Positions 1 through 8,795 of a DNA stretch of 40,033 nucleotides are shown here, piece by piece. Under the pieces are notes generated by a model. It saw nothing but the letters and a program-made list of their open reading frames with translations, was not told the origin of the DNA and searched no databases. Both the position numbers and the translations under genes were made by a program. The stretch's first letter is position 1. Every line of letters begins with the position of its first letter. Origin of the DNA: Mesorhizobium sp. M7A.F.Ca.US.006.01.1.1 (GTDB taxonomy: Bacteria > Pseudomonadota > Alphaproteobacteria > Rhizobiales > Rhizobiaceae); NCBI RefSeq assembly GCF_003997935.1, contig NZ_RZQL01000030.1:1-40033 (forward strand), given 5' to 3'.

Positions 1-390
1 CTCGTCACCTGGGACTACAACGCGCTCGCCGGCCGCGACACGCTGAAGGGCAATCCGCCCGTCGACGTCGTCGTGCCGAAGACCGGTGTTGTCGCTGGTG
101 TCTATGTGCAGGCGATCAGCGCCTACGCGCCGCATCCGAATGCAGCCAAGCTCTGGCTCGAATACCTCTACTCGGACGAAGGCCAGATCCGCTGGCTGAA
201 AGGCTATTGCCACCCGATCCGCTTCAACGATCTCGCCAAGAACGGCAAGATCCCGGCTGACATCCTGGCCAAGCTGCCGCCGGCCGAAGCCTATGCTTCC
301 GCCGTGTTCCCGACACTCGACGAGCAGGGCAAGTCCAAGGAAGCCATCACCAAGAACTGGGATGCCGTCGTCGGCGCCAACGTCAAGTAA
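1..390 (+). CDS. ABC transporter substrate-binding protein, C-terminal part
   Basis: This is the last 129 codons of a periplasmic solute-binding protein; the frame is open from base 1 and stops with TAA at 388-390, so the 5' part lies outside the window. The end has the build of PotD/AfuA/PhnS-type binding proteins: a segment on neighbours being taken up into the lobe (PHPNAAKLWLEYLYSDEGQ) and a terminal helix with the KNWDAVVGANVK ending. Two permeases and an ATPase follow on the same strand, so it is the receptor of a complete importer. Class (polyamine, ferric iron or 2-aminoethylphosphonate family) is inferred from this ending and from the permease and ATPase types; the ligand cannot be told. 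A strong hairpin lies just after its stop. Confidence 0.85.
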   Translation, partial: LVTWDYNALAGRDTLKGNPPVDVVVPKTGVVAGVYVQAISAYAPHPNAAKLWLEYLYSDEGQIRWLKGYCHPIRFNDLAKNGKIPADILAKLPPAEAYASAVFPTLDEQGKSKEAITKNWDAVVGANVK

Positions 391-401
391 TTCACACCAT
401 G

Positions 402-425
402 CCGGGCGGCTTCGCGGCCGCCCGG
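402..425 (+). other. Intercistronic hairpin after the binding-protein gene
   Basis: A perfect 9-bp GC stem (402-410 with 417-425) closes a 6-base TTCGCG loop. It starts 11 bases after the binding-protein stop and ends 28 bases before the permease start. No T run follows, so it is unlikely to be a full terminator. Such hairpins often protect the 3' end of the binding-protein message and raise its amount over the permeases; that role is inferred here. Confidence 0.6.
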
Positions 426-453
426 TCCTTCTCTCGAAGACGGTAGCCGGCGC

Positions 454-1368
454 ATGACCGATATCTCATTGTCCGACCACGCTGTTACCGGGAAGACTGC
501 GCCTCCCGCCGAAGCACGCAGCATGCGGCTGCCGACACAATGGCTTGGTGTCGCGCCTTTCTTCATCTTCGCCATCATGTTCCTCATCCTGCCCACGCTC
601 TATCTGATGCTGGGTGCATTCCAGAACGATGCCGGCGAATTCACTCTCGAGAACATCGCAGCACTGGCGCAACCTTCCATCGTTGCCGCCTACTGGATTT
701 CGATCAAGATCAGTCTTGCTTCATCGCTGATTGGCGCATTTGCGGGCCTTGCGATTGCCATCGCCATCGTGCGCGGTGGCCTGCCGGACTGGATACGTTC
801 GGCGACACTGACGTTTTCCGGCGTGGCCTCCAATTTTGCCGGCGTGCCGCTTGCCTTTGCCTTCCTCGCCACGCTCGGCCGCCTCGGCCTTGCGACGGTG
901 ATCCTGAACACCGTGTTCGGCCTTAACATCTACGCGCACGGCTTCAACATCCTGTCATTCTGGGGCCTGACACTGACCTATGTCTATTTCCAGATACCGT
1001 TGATGGTGGTGATCATCGTGCCGGCCATCGACGGACTGAAGAAGGAGTGGGGCGAGGCCGCCGCGACGCTGGGCGCGACCATGTCCCAATACTGGCGCAT
1101 GGTGGTCATTCCGGTGATCTGGCCGAGTTTCCTCGGCACCGTGATCCTGTTGTTCGCCAACGCCTTCGGCGCCATCGCCACCGCCTATGCGCTGACCGGC
1201 TCGTCGCTCAACATCGTGCCGATCCTGCTTTATGCACAGATCCGTGGAGATGTGCTGCACAATGCCCATCTCGGCTATGCCATCGCCTTCGGCATGATCG
1301 TCATCACCGGTCTTGCCAATGTGTTCTACATCTGGTTCCGGACCCGTTCCGAGAGGTGGCTGAAATGA
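454..1368 (+). CDS. ABC transporter permease (PotB-like)
   Basis: A 304-residue inner-membrane permease of the binding-protein-dependent type. After about 30 soluble residues there are six or so hydrophobic segments. The cytoplasmic EAA loop, which docks on the ATPase, is seen as EWGEAAATLGATMSQYWRMVVIP around residues 195-215. The next permease begins inside this stop codon (ATGA at 1365-1368), so the two are translationally coupled. The ATG at 454 has only a weak ribosome site, but an upstream start would run into the hairpin at 402-425. It is the first of two permeases for the polyamine/iron/phosphonate-type importer; substrate unknown. Confidence 0.88.
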   Translation: MTDISLSDHAVTGKTAPPAEARSMRLPTQWLGVAPFFIFAIMFLILPTLYLMLGAFQNDAGEFTLENIAALAQPSIVAAYWISIKISLASSLIGAFAGLAIAIAIVRGGLPDWIRSATLTFSGVASNFAGVPLAFAFLATLGRLGLATVILNTVFGLNIYAHGFNILSFWGLTLTYVYFQIPLMVVIIVPAIDGLKKEWGEAAATLGATMSQYWRMVVIPVIWPSFLGTVILLFANAFGAIATAYALTGSSLNIVPILLYAQIRGDVLHNAHLGYAIAFGMIVITGLANVFYIWFRTRSERWLK

Positions 1369-2156
1369 AGTCGGGAAAGTTCTGGGCCTGGCTCGTCTTT
1401 GCTCTTGGCGCGGCTTACTTTTTCATCCCGCTGATCGCGACCGTGGAGTTCTCGATGCGCATGCGGCGCGGGGAGTACTCCTTCGACGCCTACAAGGTCG
1501 TGTTGGGCGATGCCCGTTTCCAGGCCACCTTCGGCTATTCGGTACTGGCAGCCGTTTTCACCATCATTCTCGGCGTGCTGATCGTGGTGCCCGCCGCTTA
1601 TTGGATCCGGCTTCGGCTGCCGCAATTGCGGCCGATCGTCGAATTCATTACCCTGCTGCCGCTGGTCATTCCGGCCATCGTCATCGTCTTCGGCTACATC
1701 AGAATGTACGGGTCGAATTCGCCGCTGCCGTTCCTGGCGACCGATACAGGCACCAATGCGTTGCTGGTCATCGGCTATGCGACACTGGCGCTGCCCTATA
1801 TGTATCGCGCCGTCGACACCGGGCTTCGCACGATCGACGTGCGCACCTTGACGGAAGCTGCACAGATCCTTGGCGCTGGTTGGGGAACGATCATCACCCG
1901 TGTCATCCTGCCCAACGTGCTGATCGCGGTGCTCTCGGGCGCTTTCCTCACCTTCGCCATCGTCATCGGCGAATTCACCATGGCGAGCCTGCTCAACCGG
2001 CCTGCCTTCGGCCCGTATCTGCAGAATATCGGTGCCAATCGCGCCTATGAGCCGGCTGCACTTGCCATCATCGCCTTCGCCATCACCTGGGGCTGCATGT
2101 CGCTGATCCAGATCCTGTCCCGCTTCGCGCCGAAATCGGCGAACCGCCCAAATTGA
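1365..2156 (+). CDS. ABC transporter permease (PotC-like)
   Basis: A 263-residue second permease of the importer. The frame is open upstream, but the real start is the ATG at 1365, which overlaps the stop of the preceding permease by four bases; this gives a normal N-terminus with a first membrane helix at about residues 5-27. The EAA loop appears as TLTEAAQILGAGWGTIITRVILP near residue 160, followed by two further helices. Its partner permease would form the other half of the membrane channel. The ATPase gene begins 16 bases after its stop. Confidence 0.88.
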   Translation: MKSGKFWAWLVFALGAAYFFIPLIATVEFSMRMRRGEYSFDAYKVVLGDARFQATFGYSVLAAVFTIILGVLIVVPAAYWIRLRLPQLRPIVEFITLLPLVIPAIVIVFGYIRMYGSNSPLPFLATDTGTNALLVIGYATLALPYMYRAVDTGLRTIDVRTLTEAAQILGAGWGTIITRVILPNVLIAVLSGAFLTFAIVIGEFTMASLLNRPAFGPYLQNIGANRAYEPAALAIIAFAITWGCMSLIQILSRFAPKSANRPN

Positions 2157-2172
2157 TCGAGAGAACCACGCC

Positions 2173-3237
2173 ATGGCCGACCCATTCCTCTCCATCCAGC
2201 ACGTTCGAAAATCCTTCGGCGCCACCACGGTGGTCGAGGATTTCAATCTCGACGTAGAGCGCGGCGAATTCGTCTCCTTCCTCGGCCCGTCCGGTTGCGG
2301 CAAGACCACCGTGCTGCGCATGGTGGCGGGCTTCGAGGAGCCGAGCGCGGGCACGATCGTCGTCAGCGGCAAGGACATTACGAGACTGAAGCCCAACCAG
2401 CGCAATGTCGGCATGGTGTTCCAGGCCTATGCGCTGTTCCCGAACCTGACCGTGGCGCAGAACATCGGCTTCGGCCTGAAGGTCGCCGGCATGCCGAGGG
2501 CCGACATCGATGCCCGTGTCGCCGAGATGCTTGGCATCATCAAGCTGCCGCAGATGGCGGATCGCTATCCCTACCAGCTTTCGGGCGGCCAGCAGCAGCG
2601 CATCGCGCTGGCTCGCGCCATCGCGCCGAAGCCGAAGCTGCTGCTGCTCGACGAGCCGCTGTCGGCGCTCGACGCCAAGGTGCGCGTGTCGCTGCGCGAG
2701 GAAATCCGCTCGATCCAGAAAAAGCTCGGCATCACCACCATCTTCGTCACGCACGACCAGGAAGAGGCGCTGTCGATCTCGGACCGCATCGCCGTCATGT
2801 ATGGCGGCAAGGCCGAGCAGGTCGGCACGCCGTTCGAGATCTACAACCGCCCGGCGACCAAGTTCGTCGCCAATTTCGTCGGCACGCTGAACGTGCTCGA
2901 AGGCACCGTCACCGATGCCGCCGCAGGCACGGTGCGGGTCAATTCCGAACAGGTCTCGCTCAAGGGCAAGCTCAACGGTTCCAAGTCAGGCGACACGCTG
3001 TCGCTGGCGTTGCGGCCTGAGGCAATCTCGCTCGGACGACAGCCCGGCCGCGATTCCAGCCTTTCGGGAGAGATATCCGAGGTGCATTTCCTCGGCTCGG
3101 TGATCCGGGTTCGCGTCGGCATCGGCGGCAACACGGTCTCGCTCGACACCTTCAACAGCCCGGCAACACCGCCCCCCGCCGTCGGTGAAAAGGCCGAGAT
3201 CTCGTTTTCGTCCAGCGATATGCTCGTGCTGCACTAA
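2173..3237 (+). CDS. ABC transporter ATP-binding protein (PotA/FbpC-like)
   Basis: A 354-residue cytoplasmic ATPase that powers the importer encoded just upstream. All nucleotide-binding elements are present in order: Walker A GPSGCGKTT (about residues 38-46), Q-loop, signature LSGGQQQR (about 136-143), Walker B LLLLDEPLSALD (about 156-167) and the switch histidine in THDQ. The last 110 or so residues form a TOBE-type domain, which is usual for polyamine, iron and phosphonate importers. The start at 2173 is preceded by GAGAACC. No clear terminator follows; the 271 bases up to the antiporter hold no convincing gene. Confidence 0.93.
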   Translation: MADPFLSIQHVRKSFGATTVVEDFNLDVERGEFVSFLGPSGCGKTTVLRMVAGFEEPSAGTIVVSGKDITRLKPNQRNVGMVFQAYALFPNLTVAQNIGFGLKVAGMPRADIDARVAEMLGIIKLPQMADRYPYQLSGGQQQRIALARAIAPKPKLLLLDEPLSALDAKVRVSLREEIRSIQKKLGITTIFVTHDQEEALSISDRIAVMYGGKAEQVGTPFEIYNRPATKFVANFVGTLNVLEGTVTDAAAGTVRVNSEQVSLKGKLNGSKSGDTLSLALRPEAISLGRQPGRDSSLSGEISEVHFLGSVIRVRVGIGGNTVSLDTFNSPATPPPAVGEKAEISFSSSDMLVLH

Positions 3238-3508
3238 GCTGCTGCGCTTGTTTGGAATGAATGGCTGCATCCCGGTCGACGAAGACGGGAGGATGCTTCC
3301 GCCGCGTGGCATGGGCTGCAATGCAGCGAAGTCCGTGATTAAGCGAAGCCCATATCAGGTGATCTCGATGTCGGTCTGGTCGGCGCATTTGTCGAATTAG
3401 CAGAGAGGCAATTCGAGGCATGTTCTGCCGGCTCGAGCTTGCTGGGCAATCAACAGTTTCCAGCCGCTTTGCCGCTGCCAGAATCTCGCTTCCCGGCTAT
3501 AAGAGGCC

Positions 3509-5059
3509 ATGGTTCTTTTCGAACTGACACTCGTTCTGCTGTTGATCGCCGTTGCGCTGACGGCGCTGTCGCGGCGCGTGCAGGTTCCTTATCCCTCTTT
3601 GCTGGCGCTGGCTGGAGTGGGCATCGCCTTCGTGCCTGGCGTGCCGACCATCGAGATCGACCCGGAACTGGCGCTTGCCCTGTTCATCGCGCCGGTGCTG
3701 CTCGATGCCGCCTATGACACGTCGCTGCGCGATCTCAACCGCTACAGGGTCCCGCTTGTGCTGCTGGCGCTTGGTGCCGTCCTTTTCACAACAGCGACGG
3801 TCGCGCTGGCCGGTTGGGCGATGGCAGGTCTGCCGATCGCCGCGGCCATAGCGCTTGGCGCCATCGTGGCGCCGCCCGATGCGGTTGCGGCATCGGCTGT
3901 GCTTGGCCAATTCAAGGTGCCGCATCGCATCACTGCCATTCTGCAAGGCGAGAGCCTGCTTAACGACGCCACCGCGTTGCTGATCTACCGGATGGCGATT
4001 TCGGCGGCAGCAGGTTCCATTCTGCTAAGCAGCGCCGTTCCTATGATCCTGCTGTCCACGCTTGGAAGTCTTGCGGCCGGCTACCTGCTTGGCCGGGTGT
4101 CTCTGATGACGCTGGGCCGGATCGAGGATCCGGCGAGCGGCACTGTGGTGCAATTTGCCGGCACATTCGGAGTCTGGATCCTGGCCGACAGGATCGGACT
4201 GTCGGCCATCATCACCATCGTCGTTTATGCCATGACGATCGCGCGCACCGCGCCGCGCCGCATGCCGGCCAGAAACCGCATCAGCTCTTATTCGGTCTGG
4301 GAAACGGCGGTCTTCGTGCTCAACGTGCTGGCTTTCGTGCTGATGGGCCTGCAGGCGCGTACGATCGTCGGCCGGCTTGCCGGGCAGGGGCAGACCGATG
4401 CGTTCGTCCTGGCCGGGACAGTGCTTGCCATCGTCATCGTCTCACGCCTCATCTGGGTGCTGGGCTGCGGCGCGATCATCAGGTGGTTTGGCCGGTTCGG
4501 CGCAGCTGATCGTCAGCGTGACGCTCCGTCGTTTCGTGGCGGCGTGCTGATCGGCTGGTGCGGGATGCGCGGTTTGGTGACGCTTGCGGCGGCATTCGCC
4601 CTGCCGGCTGAATTCCCGGCCCGCGACCCCATCGTGCTCGCTGCCTTCACGGTCGTCCTCGGCACGCTGGTGCTGCAAGGCATGAGCTTGAAGCCGCTGC
4701 TGCGCCTTTTGAACCTCGACCCTGACGAAACGGTCGACCGCGAGGTCGCGCAGGCGCGCGTCGTGGTCATGCAGGCGGCGCTCGACATATTGAGCGGCAA
4801 GACATCGGACGCGGCGGCCGCGGTGCGCGAGCAATATGCCGCTCAACGCAAGATCGCCAAAAACCCCGACGATGCCCAGGCGGCGACCGAATATGACCGC
4901 TTGCGTCTCTATGCGATCAAGAGCCAGCGCGACGCGCTGGAGGAATTGCGCCGCAACGGGACGATCGGGGACGAAGCCTATCATCGCCTGGAGGAAGAGA
5001 TCGACTGGACCGAACTGGCGGCGTCGCCACCCGGCCGGTTCCAGCCGCTGAATACTTAA
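3509..5059 (+). CDS. Na+/H+ antiporter, CPA1 family
   Basis: A 516-residue membrane antiporter exchanging Na+ (or K+) for protons. About twelve hydrophobic segments cover residues 1-400. The family's ion-site helices are visible: APPDAVA (about residue 120) and GESLLNDATAL (about 148-158), the latter carrying the acidic pair typical of NhaP/NHE-type proteins. The last 110 residues are hydrophilic and probably form a cytoplasmic regulatory tail. The gene stands alone: 271 bases separate it from the ABC operon and 162 from the next gene. The start ATG has GAGG six bases upstream. Confidence 0.9.
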   Translation: MVLFELTLVLLLIAVALTALSRRVQVPYPSLLALAGVGIAFVPGVPTIEIDPELALALFIAPVLLDAAYDTSLRDLNRYRVPLVLLALGAVLFTTATVALAGWAMAGLPIAAAIALGAIVAPPDAVAASAVLGQFKVPHRITAILQGESLLNDATALLIYRMAISAAAGSILLSSAVPMILLSTLGSLAAGYLLGRVSLMTLGRIEDPASGTVVQFAGTFGVWILADRIGLSAIITIVVYAMTIARTAPRRMPARNRISSYSVWETAVFVLNVLAFVLMGLQARTIVGRLAGQGQTDAFVLAGTVLAIVIVSRLIWVLGCGAIIRWFGRFGAADRQRDAPSFRGGVLIGWCGMRGLVTLAAAFALPAEFPARDPIVLAAFTVVLGTLVLQGMSLKPLLRLLNLDPDETVDREVAQARVVVMQAALDILSGKTSDAAAAVREQYAAQRKIAKNPDDAQAATEYDRLRLYAIKSQRDALEELRRNGTIGDEAYHRLEEEIDWTELAASPPGRFQPLNT

Positions 5060-5221
5060 GGCATCGCACCGTTTTCCGGCGCACGGAAGATACCGAAGTG
5101 CTTCGAGATCGGTGCATGATCCCGGTGAAGCAAGGCTGGTCCAAGCCACGTCCATTCTCCTGCACATTGCAACCGTGGCATCGAACCGCTACTGCCAACA
5201 CGAAATTGAGCCGGATAAGCA

Positions 5222-6124
5222 ATGAAGCTGGTCAGCTACAACATCCAGTACGGGTTCGGCGGCGACGGCCGCTACGATCTTTCGCGCGCCGCGCGGATCG
5301 TTGCCGGCGCCGACATCATTGCGCTGCAGGAAGTCGAGCGGCACTGGCAACGCAGCAATTACGACGATCAGCCGGAGCTGCTTTCCCGTCTGCTGCCCGA
5401 ACATCACTGGGTCTACGGCCCGGCCTTCGACATGGATGCCAGCGAAAGGCGCGACGGCCGTCTGGTCAATCGGCGCCGCCAGTTCGGCACCATGGTGCTG
5501 TCGAAACTGCCGATCGTCTGGTCGCGGCTGCATGCGCTGCCGATGCGCCGCACGCAGCGGCCGCTCAACACCCGCAATGCAGCACTTGAATGCATGATCC
5601 GCACGCCGGCAGGACCGGTGCGGGTCTTGTCGCTGCATCTCGCCCACATCGCGGCCGAGGAGCGGCTGGAGCAGATCGACTACCTCATGGCCGAGCATCG
5701 CCGGGCACCGTCCGATGGCGGACCGTGGAGCGGCGTCGACGACGAGCCCACGCGCAACTGGACCAGCGGCGAGGCGGAGCCGGAAAACCCGCTGGCGGCG
5801 ATCTGGATGGGTGATTTCAACATGGAGCCGGGCAGCGCCGAATATCGCCGCATCGTCGGCAGCACGCCCTACCATCGGGGTGCCGCCTATCTCGGCGGTT
5901 TCGTCGATGCCGCCGCTGTCGCCAGCGAGCCGGCCGCGGATTTCCACACCCATGTGAAGACCATCGACGGCAAGATGGCAAAGCGCCGGCTCGACCATTG
6001 TTTCGTCGGCGGCATGTTCGCCGGGCGGGTGCGTTCGATCAGTGCCGACATCGGCGAGGTTGCGTCGGATCATTTTCCGCTGCGGGTCGACATCGACCTG
6101 GAAACGCCCGGCATTGCCACATGA
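5222..6124 (+). CDS. Endonuclease/exonuclease/phosphatase (EEP) family hydrolase
   Basis: A 300-residue metal-dependent phosphodiesterase of the EEP fold (DNase I, exonuclease III and sphingomyelinase relatives). The family residues are in order: SYNIQYG near the N-terminus, LQEVE (metal-binding Glu, about residue 38), the HLAH segment, GDFNMEP (catalytic Asp and Asn, about 199-205), and DHCFV...SDHFPL at the C-terminus (general-base Asp-His). No signal peptide is seen, so it is probably cytoplasmic. Substrate (nucleic acid, phosphoinositide or other) cannot be told. Its stop overlaps the start of the EamA gene (ATGA), so the two are co-translated. Confidence 0.88.
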   Translation: MKLVSYNIQYGFGGDGRYDLSRAARIVAGADIIALQEVERHWQRSNYDDQPELLSRLLPEHHWVYGPAFDMDASERRDGRLVNRRRQFGTMVLSKLPIVWSRLHALPMRRTQRPLNTRNAALECMIRTPAGPVRVLSLHLAHIAAEERLEQIDYLMAEHRRAPSDGGPWSGVDDEPTRNWTSGEAEPENPLAAIWMGDFNMEPGSAEYRRIVGSTPYHRGAAYLGGFVDAAAVASEPAADFHTHVKTIDGKMAKRRLDHCFVGGMFAGRVRSISADIGEVASDHFPLRVDIDLETPGIAT

Positions 6125-6966
6125 CGCTTTTCGTCTTTTTCGCAGTGCTTGCCGCCGCCGCCATGCACGCGATCTGGAACGCGCTGGTCAAGGTCCATCT
6201 CGACCGCTTCCTGTCGATCACGCTGATGACGCTCGGCATGGGCGCTGCAGCACTCGTGGTGCTGCCTTTCGTCGAAGTGCCGAAGGCGGAAGTGTGGCCT
6301 TACATCATCGCCTCCGTCATTTTCCATATGGGCTACCGGACCTTCCTGATCGGCGCTTACAAGGCGGGCGATTTCGCCCAGACCTATCCGCTGGCGCGGG
6401 GCACCGCACCTCTGCTCTCGGCCTTTGGCGGCATGTTCGTCGTTGCCGAAATCCCCGGCCCGTTCGCCATGCTCGGCATCTTCCTGTTGTCGGCCGGCAC
6501 GCTGGTGATGTCGTTTCGTGGCGGCGCACATCTGGAAAAGCTCAATCTGCGCGCGGTCGGCTTCGCGCTGGGCACTTCCATCTTCATTGCCAGTTACACG
6601 CTGTCCGACGGCAGTGGCGCCCGACTGGCGGCAACCGCGCAGAGCTATGCAGCCTGGCTGTTCATCTGCGATGCTTTTGGCGCCTTGGTGCTGTGCCTCA
6701 TCTTCCGCGGGCCGAAGGCGCTGCCGGTGCTGGCGCGCGACTGGAAGGCAGGGCTGTTCACGGGCGTGCTCAGTGGCGCCGCCTACTGGATCGTCATGTG
6801 GGCGATGACCAAGGCGCCGATCGCCTCCGTGGCCTCGCTGCGTGAAACCTCGATCCTGTTTGCCATGATGATCTCGGTCTTCGCTCTCGGCGAAAAAATG
6901 ACCGGCTGGCGCGGTGCCGCCGCGCTCAGCATCGTTGCGGGTGTCGTCGCGCTCAGGCTCGGCTGA
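6121..6966 (+). CDS. EamA/DMT-family transporter
   Basis: A 281-residue drug/metabolite transporter with about ten hydrophobic helices, which fits two tandem EamA domains of 140 residues each. The frame extends upstream, but the ATG at 6121, overlapping the EEP gene's stop by four bases, gives the usual N-terminus of this family, beginning directly in the first helix. Conserved-looking features include the YPLARGTAPLLSA segment in the first half and the matching SLRETSILFA segment in the second half, the normal internal repeat. Members export amino acids, nucleosides or other metabolites; the substrate here is unknown. Confidence 0.87.
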   Translation: MTLFVFFAVLAAAAMHAIWNALVKVHLDRFLSITLMTLGMGAAALVVLPFVEVPKAEVWPYIIASVIFHMGYRTFLIGAYKAGDFAQTYPLARGTAPLLSAFGGMFVVAEIPGPFAMLGIFLLSAGTLVMSFRGGAHLEKLNLRAVGFALGTSIFIASYTLSDGSGARLAATAQSYAAWLFICDAFGALVLCLIFRGPKALPVLARDWKAGLFTGVLSGAAYWIVMWAMTKAPIASVASLRETSILFAMMISVFALGEKMTGWRGAAALSIVAGVVALRLG

Positions 6967-6974
6967 CCTGGACC

Positions 6975-7080
6975 CTAGAGCATTTCACCGTTTCACGGAA
7001 ACGGCGATCTGCTCTAACTCTTTGTTTTGACGCAATTCTAGACAGAAAACCGCTTCACACTTTTCCTAAAATTGCTCTAG
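6975..7080. repeat. Palindromic intergenic element, copy A (full length)
   Basis: A 106-base element bounded by perfect 8-base inverted ends, CTAGAGCA (6975-6982) and TGCTCTAG (7073-7080). It holds two hairpin modules. The first has CCGTTTC/GAAACGG arms. The second has arms GCAATTCTAG (7032-7041) and CTAAAATTGC (7066-7075) around an AAAACCG...CACTTTT core. Related copies lie at 12701-12783 and 33080-33141. It separates convergent genes, and its right end supplies the TAG stop codon of the MFS gene. Confidence 0.8.
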
Positions 7081-8294
7081 TTGAGTACGGTCATCAGCTG
7101 GCCACGTCGTTCCGGACTGAAACGGATGACGACGATGATGCAGACGGCGACCACGCCTGCGAACAGCGCCAGGGCATAGCCATAGCTGCCTCCGGCGCTT
7201 TCCGCGATTCCTGCCTGATAGGGGCCGCCATAGGACGCGGCGAGATTGCCCGCCTGATAGATAAAGCCGGGCAAGGTCGCCCGCACCGCGCCGGGCGAAA
7301 GCTCGTTGAGGTGCACGGGGATGACGCCCCAGGCGCCCTGGACCGCGACCTGCATGACGAAGGCGCCGATGGCGAGCATGAACGGCGTGGTCGAGTAGGC
7401 CCATAGCGGGATGGACGGCAAGGCGATCAGGCAGGCCAGCGTGATGGCGTTGACGCGGCCGATCTTCTCCGAGAGCGCGCCGAATGCCAGGCCGCCGACG
7501 ATGGCGCCGATATTGGCGACGATGGTGATCCAGCTCACCGTATGCGGATCGAAGCCGTGCTGCTTCTTCAGGAAGGTAGGGTAGAGGTCCTGCGTGCCAT
7601 GGCTGAAGAAATTGAAGAACATCATCAGCACGACGGCATAGAGCACGACGCCCCAGTGTTTCTGCAGTGTTTCCCACATGCCCGGTCTCGCGGTCTTCTG
7701 CGCTTCGACGAAGGCCGGCGATTCCGGCACATGCGAGCGGATGAACAGCACGATCAGCGCCGGCACGAAGCTGAGCAGGAACATGGCGCGCCAGCCGATC
7801 GTGTAGCCACCGATCGTCTGCTGATAGAGCAGGCCATAGACCACCGCCGCCAGCAGATAACCGGCCGGATAGCCGCACTGCAGGATGCCGGAGACCATGC
7901 CGCGTGCGCTCGGCGGGATGGATTCCATGGCCAGCGAACTGCCCAGTCCCCATTCGCCGCCCATGGCGATGCCGAACAGGGCGCGCAGGGCGAGGAATAT
8001 GCCGAGATTGGGAGAGAAGGCGGCCAGCGCGCCGATCACCGAATAGCTCACGATGTTGAGCATGAGGATCGGCTTGCGCCCGTATTTGTCGGCAAGCATG
8101 CCGAAGAAGAACGCGCCGATGAAGCGCGTTGCCAGCGTCAGGAACAGCGCCTTGGAGACCGCGGGCACGTCGGCGTGGAATTCGGTCGCGATATCGGTGA
8201 GCAGGAATGTCAGAAGGAAGAAATCGAAAGCATCGAGCGTCCAGCCCAGGAATGAGGCGAGGACAGTCTTCTTCTGCTGCGAATTAAGGGGCAA
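7077..8294 (-). CDS. MFS transporter, sialate/lactate (SHS) type
   Basis: A roughly 405-residue, twelve-helix carrier of the major facilitator superfamily. The N-terminal helix GWTLDAFDFF and the loop DKYGRKP match the sialate:H+/lactate symporter group, so an organic acid is a likely substrate (inference). Three ATG codons at 8307-8315 have no ribosome site, whereas the TTG at 8294 lies seven bases after a strong GGAGGAGG; I therefore prefer TTG, giving the N-terminus MPLNSQQKK. The TAG stop lies inside repeat copy A. It is the last gene of the minus-strand catabolic block and may move its substrate or an acidic intermediate. Confidence 0.87.
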   Translation of the reverse strand: MPLNSQQKKTVLASFLGWTLDAFDFFLLTFLLTDIATEFHADVPAVSKALFLTLATRFIGAFFFGMLADKYGRKPILMLNIVSYSVIGALAAFSPNLGIFLALRALFGIAMGGEWGLGSSLAMESIPPSARGMVSGILQCGYPAGYLLAAVVYGLLYQQTIGGYTIGWRAMFLLSFVPALIVLFIRSHVPESPAFVEAQKTARPGMWETLQKHWGVVLYAVVLMMFFNFFSHGTQDLYPTFLKKQHGFDPHTVSWITIVANIGAIVGGLAFGALSEKIGRVNAITLACLIALPSIPLWAYSTTPFMLAIGAFVMQVAVQGAWGVIPVHLNELSPGAVRATLPGFIYQAGNLAASYGGPYQAGIAESAGGSYGYALALFAGVVAVCIIVVIRFSPERRGQLMTVLN

Positions 8295-8469
8295 ATCTTC
8301 CTCCTCCATCATCATCGATGGGGGGAATTATCGGCCAATTCAGGGAAGACCGGTGGTCACTTTTTCGCGTGGCTCATTTGATCGAACGCCCGCTGGAATG
8401 GCGGAAGGTGCGATGAGGAGCGGCCGGTGCCATCTGTCGATGAACTCGATCATGGCTTGAGGATGAGGT

Positions 8470-8778
8470 CTAGATTTCGAGATCAAACACCATCAGTCCA
8501 TCCGTGCCGCCTTCCAGGGCAGCGACCAGGCGCGCGCCGGCGCGCTGGTGCGCTTCATGCACAAGATAGGCATCGCGCGCGGCAGCATCGCGGAAGTCGA
8601 TGGTGAAGCCATGGGTGAAGCCGCGTGCGAACGGCTCCGGGCTGACATTGGCGCTGAATTTTACGGCGTCCATGCCGTCGATAACCTGTCGCAGCGCCTC
8701 GAGATCGGCATGGATCGCCGTGCGCTCTGCGGCGGGAACATCGTTGCGAAATCTAGCGAAAACACAGTGCCTGATCAT
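8470..8778 (-). CDS. Dabb (stress-responsive A/B barrel) domain protein
   Basis: A 102-residue protein with the pattern of the dimeric alpha/beta-barrel Dabb family: MIRHCVFARFR at the start, a central helix with LEALRQVIDGMDAVKF, a strand HGFTIDFRDAAARDAYLVHEAHQ, and the ending GLMVFDLEI. Members are small ferredoxin-like dimers; some are cyclases or decarboxylases of small hydrophobic compounds, many are unassigned. It starts 17 bases after the stop of the upstream GMC oxidoreductase and so probably belongs to the same transcript. It could act on a pathway intermediate; this is inferred from position only. Confidence 0.82.
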   Translation of the reverse strand: MIRHCVFARFRNDVPAAERTAIHADLEALRQVIDGMDAVKFSANVSPEPFARGFTHGFTIDFRDAAARDAYLVHEAHQRAGARLVAALEGGTDGLMVFDLEI

Positions 8779-8795
8779 GTCTTACTCCTCAGTGG

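Noticed and set aside
3185..3400. A 71-codon frame between the ABC operon and the antiporter
   Set aside because: It overlaps the ATPase gene end in another frame, lacks a ribosome site and has no recognisable pattern.
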